A stretch of DNA of 64,000 nucleotides from Ailanthus altissimus (taxonomy: Eukaryota > Streptophyta > Magnoliopsida > Sapindales > Simaroubaceae): NCBI GenBank assembly GCA_946807835.1, contig OX327700.1:27626001-27690000 (forward strand). Direction: 5' to 3'. Position numbers and translations under genes: made by a program. The notes below the pieces were generated by a model. The model searched no databases, had not been told where the DNA came from, and was given only the letters and a program-made list of their open reading frames with translations. Positions 61,983 through 64,000 of the stretch are shown piece by piece; position 1 is the first letter of the stretch, and each line of letters opens with the position of its first letter.

Positions 61983-64000
61983 GGTGAACCAATTATCTCA
62001 TCGAAGGATGCAAACCAAGTTGAGGTTTCTTCTCCTTTATTGAATCAATCCGTAAGTACAGAGACTGGTCATGCAACAAGGAGCTTAATTATTGTCGACA
62101 CTATTGGGATTGATCATGGAGATAAGACAGTTCAACTACATCAAGATTCTGAACTTAAAATAGTGAAACGAATTGAGGATCACAAATGTGAGGAGAGTGA
62201 TAGAGTTTCATAGGAAAATTCTAAAGAACATACAACAAAAGACTAGGAGACTAAGAGCAAATGTTTAGATGAGGCTAATAATGACAATTTACATGGTGTT
62301 ACAGAGGATCCACTGATGATGGAAGACCAAAGCTTTAAGAGATGTGAGGACGGTAAGGCTGGGTTAACAATTTTGAAAGATAAAGATGAGATAAGTACCA
62401 TTGATAACGATCTTCAAAAAGTGGTGGGCATCTTAACTAAGCCGCCAATAGAAGATGGCTTTACAATAGTCATGTTTCACAAAAGGAGATTATGGGCGAA
62501 GAAAAGGACATTGAAGCGATATATATCTCGTATAATTCAGACTCTATTGCAAAATAATAAAGATCCTCTATTGGAACATTAAGGAGGTGGCCAAATCTCA
62601 ATCTCGTAATGAATTGGCAATATGTGTTACCTTTATAAACCTTTATTTATGACAATTAGTAAACATATGACTACTTTTGAATCAATTCCTAACTCTTATT
62701 GGGTATCTTTGCATCTTTCTTTTGTAGGCCATATAAAAAACACTCTCCTAAGTTGTGAGTTTTTAAAAGTGATATTGTAGTGGGGGTGGATGTTATTACT
62801 GCTTCTCAACATTTTACTATCAAGGAAATTATTGACTTGCACTGTTGTCACTTATCTTTTGTTTATATAGCCACTAAATATGTTCAACGGCGAGAGCTTT
62901 GGGTTGATCTTAGTCAGGCTTCTTGTCAATCTACTTATTTAGTAATTTGTGACTTTAATGCAATCTTGGGCGTTGATTAACAAAAGAGAGGCGATTTTCC
63001 AAGACCTCTTTCATGTTTAGACTTTAGGGATTTTATTGATTCTTATGACCTTGTGGAGCTTCACTCTTCAGGTCTATTTTTTACTTGGGCAAGGACTATT
63101 GTTGCTAATAGTCACATCAAGAGAAAATTGGATAGGCAGGATACTTGAAATTTCACTTCATGTGTTGTGCTTCCCCATACAGTTTTTGATTACTCTTTAT
63201 TGGTCATTTCTTTTGGGTCTTTTGATAGAACAAATGCTTAGCCTTTTCAATTCTAATCTATGTGGACTTTACATTCAGGATTTAAAGATATAGTTGCTAA
63301 TGTATTGCATTCAGTCCCTTGTCATGGATGTCCAATGTTCACGGTTACAGAAAAACTGTGTGTCCTTAAAAGGCACATACGAAGATGAAATTGATAAGTT
63401 TTTAGAATCGTCCATGATTGCTTAAAGAAAGATCGAGATGATCTTACTTCTTTCAAGGTGACATGAGTTTAATGGGTGCCTCTAATAATTTACTTGAGGC
63501 TAATGCAGTAGTAAAGTTGGAGTAACTATATACTTTGCGGATGCAGGCTGAGTTTTGGCGAGATCGTACTAGAATCAAATGGCTAAAGGAGGGAGATAAA
63601 TGCACAATTTATTTACTACTACATAAGAACTTGAGCAACTAAATCTCACATCAAGGGGCTTATGATTAATGGTGCTTGGAATGATAACACACAAGATATG
63701 ACTGACCACATTGTTGATTATTACCGAAAGCACTATGCAAATGTTGCAGTTGATGCAATTAAAGTTTCTCAGGTTTGTAACCAAATTTCATCTCTTGTTT
63801 TAGATTCAGACAATGAGATTTTGTCTAGTATCCCTTACGAAGAGAAAGTGTGGATGGCTACCTTTTCATTGTACGTTTTTAGTGCCTTGGGGCCAGATAG
63901 TTTTCCTAGTATATTTTTTCAGTATTGTTGGTAGATAGTCAAAAGATATATTGTACTAGGTATCCAACAATTTTTCAGTAAGAGCTTTTTGCTCTTTGAT
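61983..64000 (+). pseudogene. L1-type LINE right part: ORF2 endonuclease and RT start, continues off window
   Basis: The LINE resumes after the gypsy insertion. A linker of broken frames leads to the endonuclease start KILYWNI at about 62560-62580 (family: YWNIRG). The APE-type endonuclease continues with YLVICDFNAILGVD near 62935-62978 and SGLFFTWARTIVANS near 63066-63110. The RT lead-in, VFSALGPDSFPSIFFQYCW, lies near 63870-63934, and the RT palm runs off the right edge. Stops and frameshifts (for example after ILGVD and at 62581) show decay. Together with 51000-51687 it forms one LINE interrupted by the gypsy element. Confidence 0.8.

Overview
The window is nuclear DNA of a flowering plant, most likely a eudicot. 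It is AT-rich, and genes with short exons and GT-AG introns alternate with large plant LTR retrotransposons. The protein families (RABE1 GTPase, cytosolic RPS15A, plant H2B, NAC factor, Tekay-type chromovirus, Tork/Tnt1-type copia) place it in land plants; species cannot be read from the sequence.

Four host genes look intact or nearly so. A RABE1/Rab8 GTPase gene runs off the left edge on the minus strand (80-2882). A complete RPS15A gene of 130 residues lies at 11793-12775, minus, with a 5' UTR exon near 13450. An intronless histone H2B gene of 146 residues lies at 28279-28719, plus, with histone-type promoter motifs. A three-exon NAC transcription-factor gene of 418 residues lies at 41467-43394, minus. 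Three gene remnants are also readable: an uncharacterised plant protein with a VWEWHGH motif (23639-26259) and two Yippee-like fragments (30487-31365 and 32776-32895).

Most of the rest is transposable-element material. At 3622-6391 there is an old solo LTR of the same family as the large element on the right, with an ATATT target duplication. From 15.2 to 22.4 kb lies a patchwork: a duplicated palindromic block, a 692 bp foldback element, palindrome arrays, two diverged copies of an unknown repeat, and decayed Mutator-like transposase and DUF1985-like fragments. A decayed copia element occupies 34569-39665 and its 5' LTR is truncated. A related solo copia LTR lies at 44955-45797. A 2.8 kb solo LTR with CTTAT duplications lies at 47496-50330. 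At 51688-61977 is a complete, very young Tekay-type Ty3/gypsy element with 2843 bp LTRs and a CTAAG duplication. It sits inside a decayed L1-type LINE that continues past the right edge.

I found no CRISPR array, rRNA, convincing tRNA or obviously new gene system. The most unusual items are structural: interlocked inverted repeats at 22.2-22.4 kb, palindromes whose flanks co-vary at 17.2 kb, uneven LTR divergence in the young element, and CACTA-like termini on either side of the NAC gene. Exon boundaries were inferred by eye from splice signals and family knowledge, with no alignments run.
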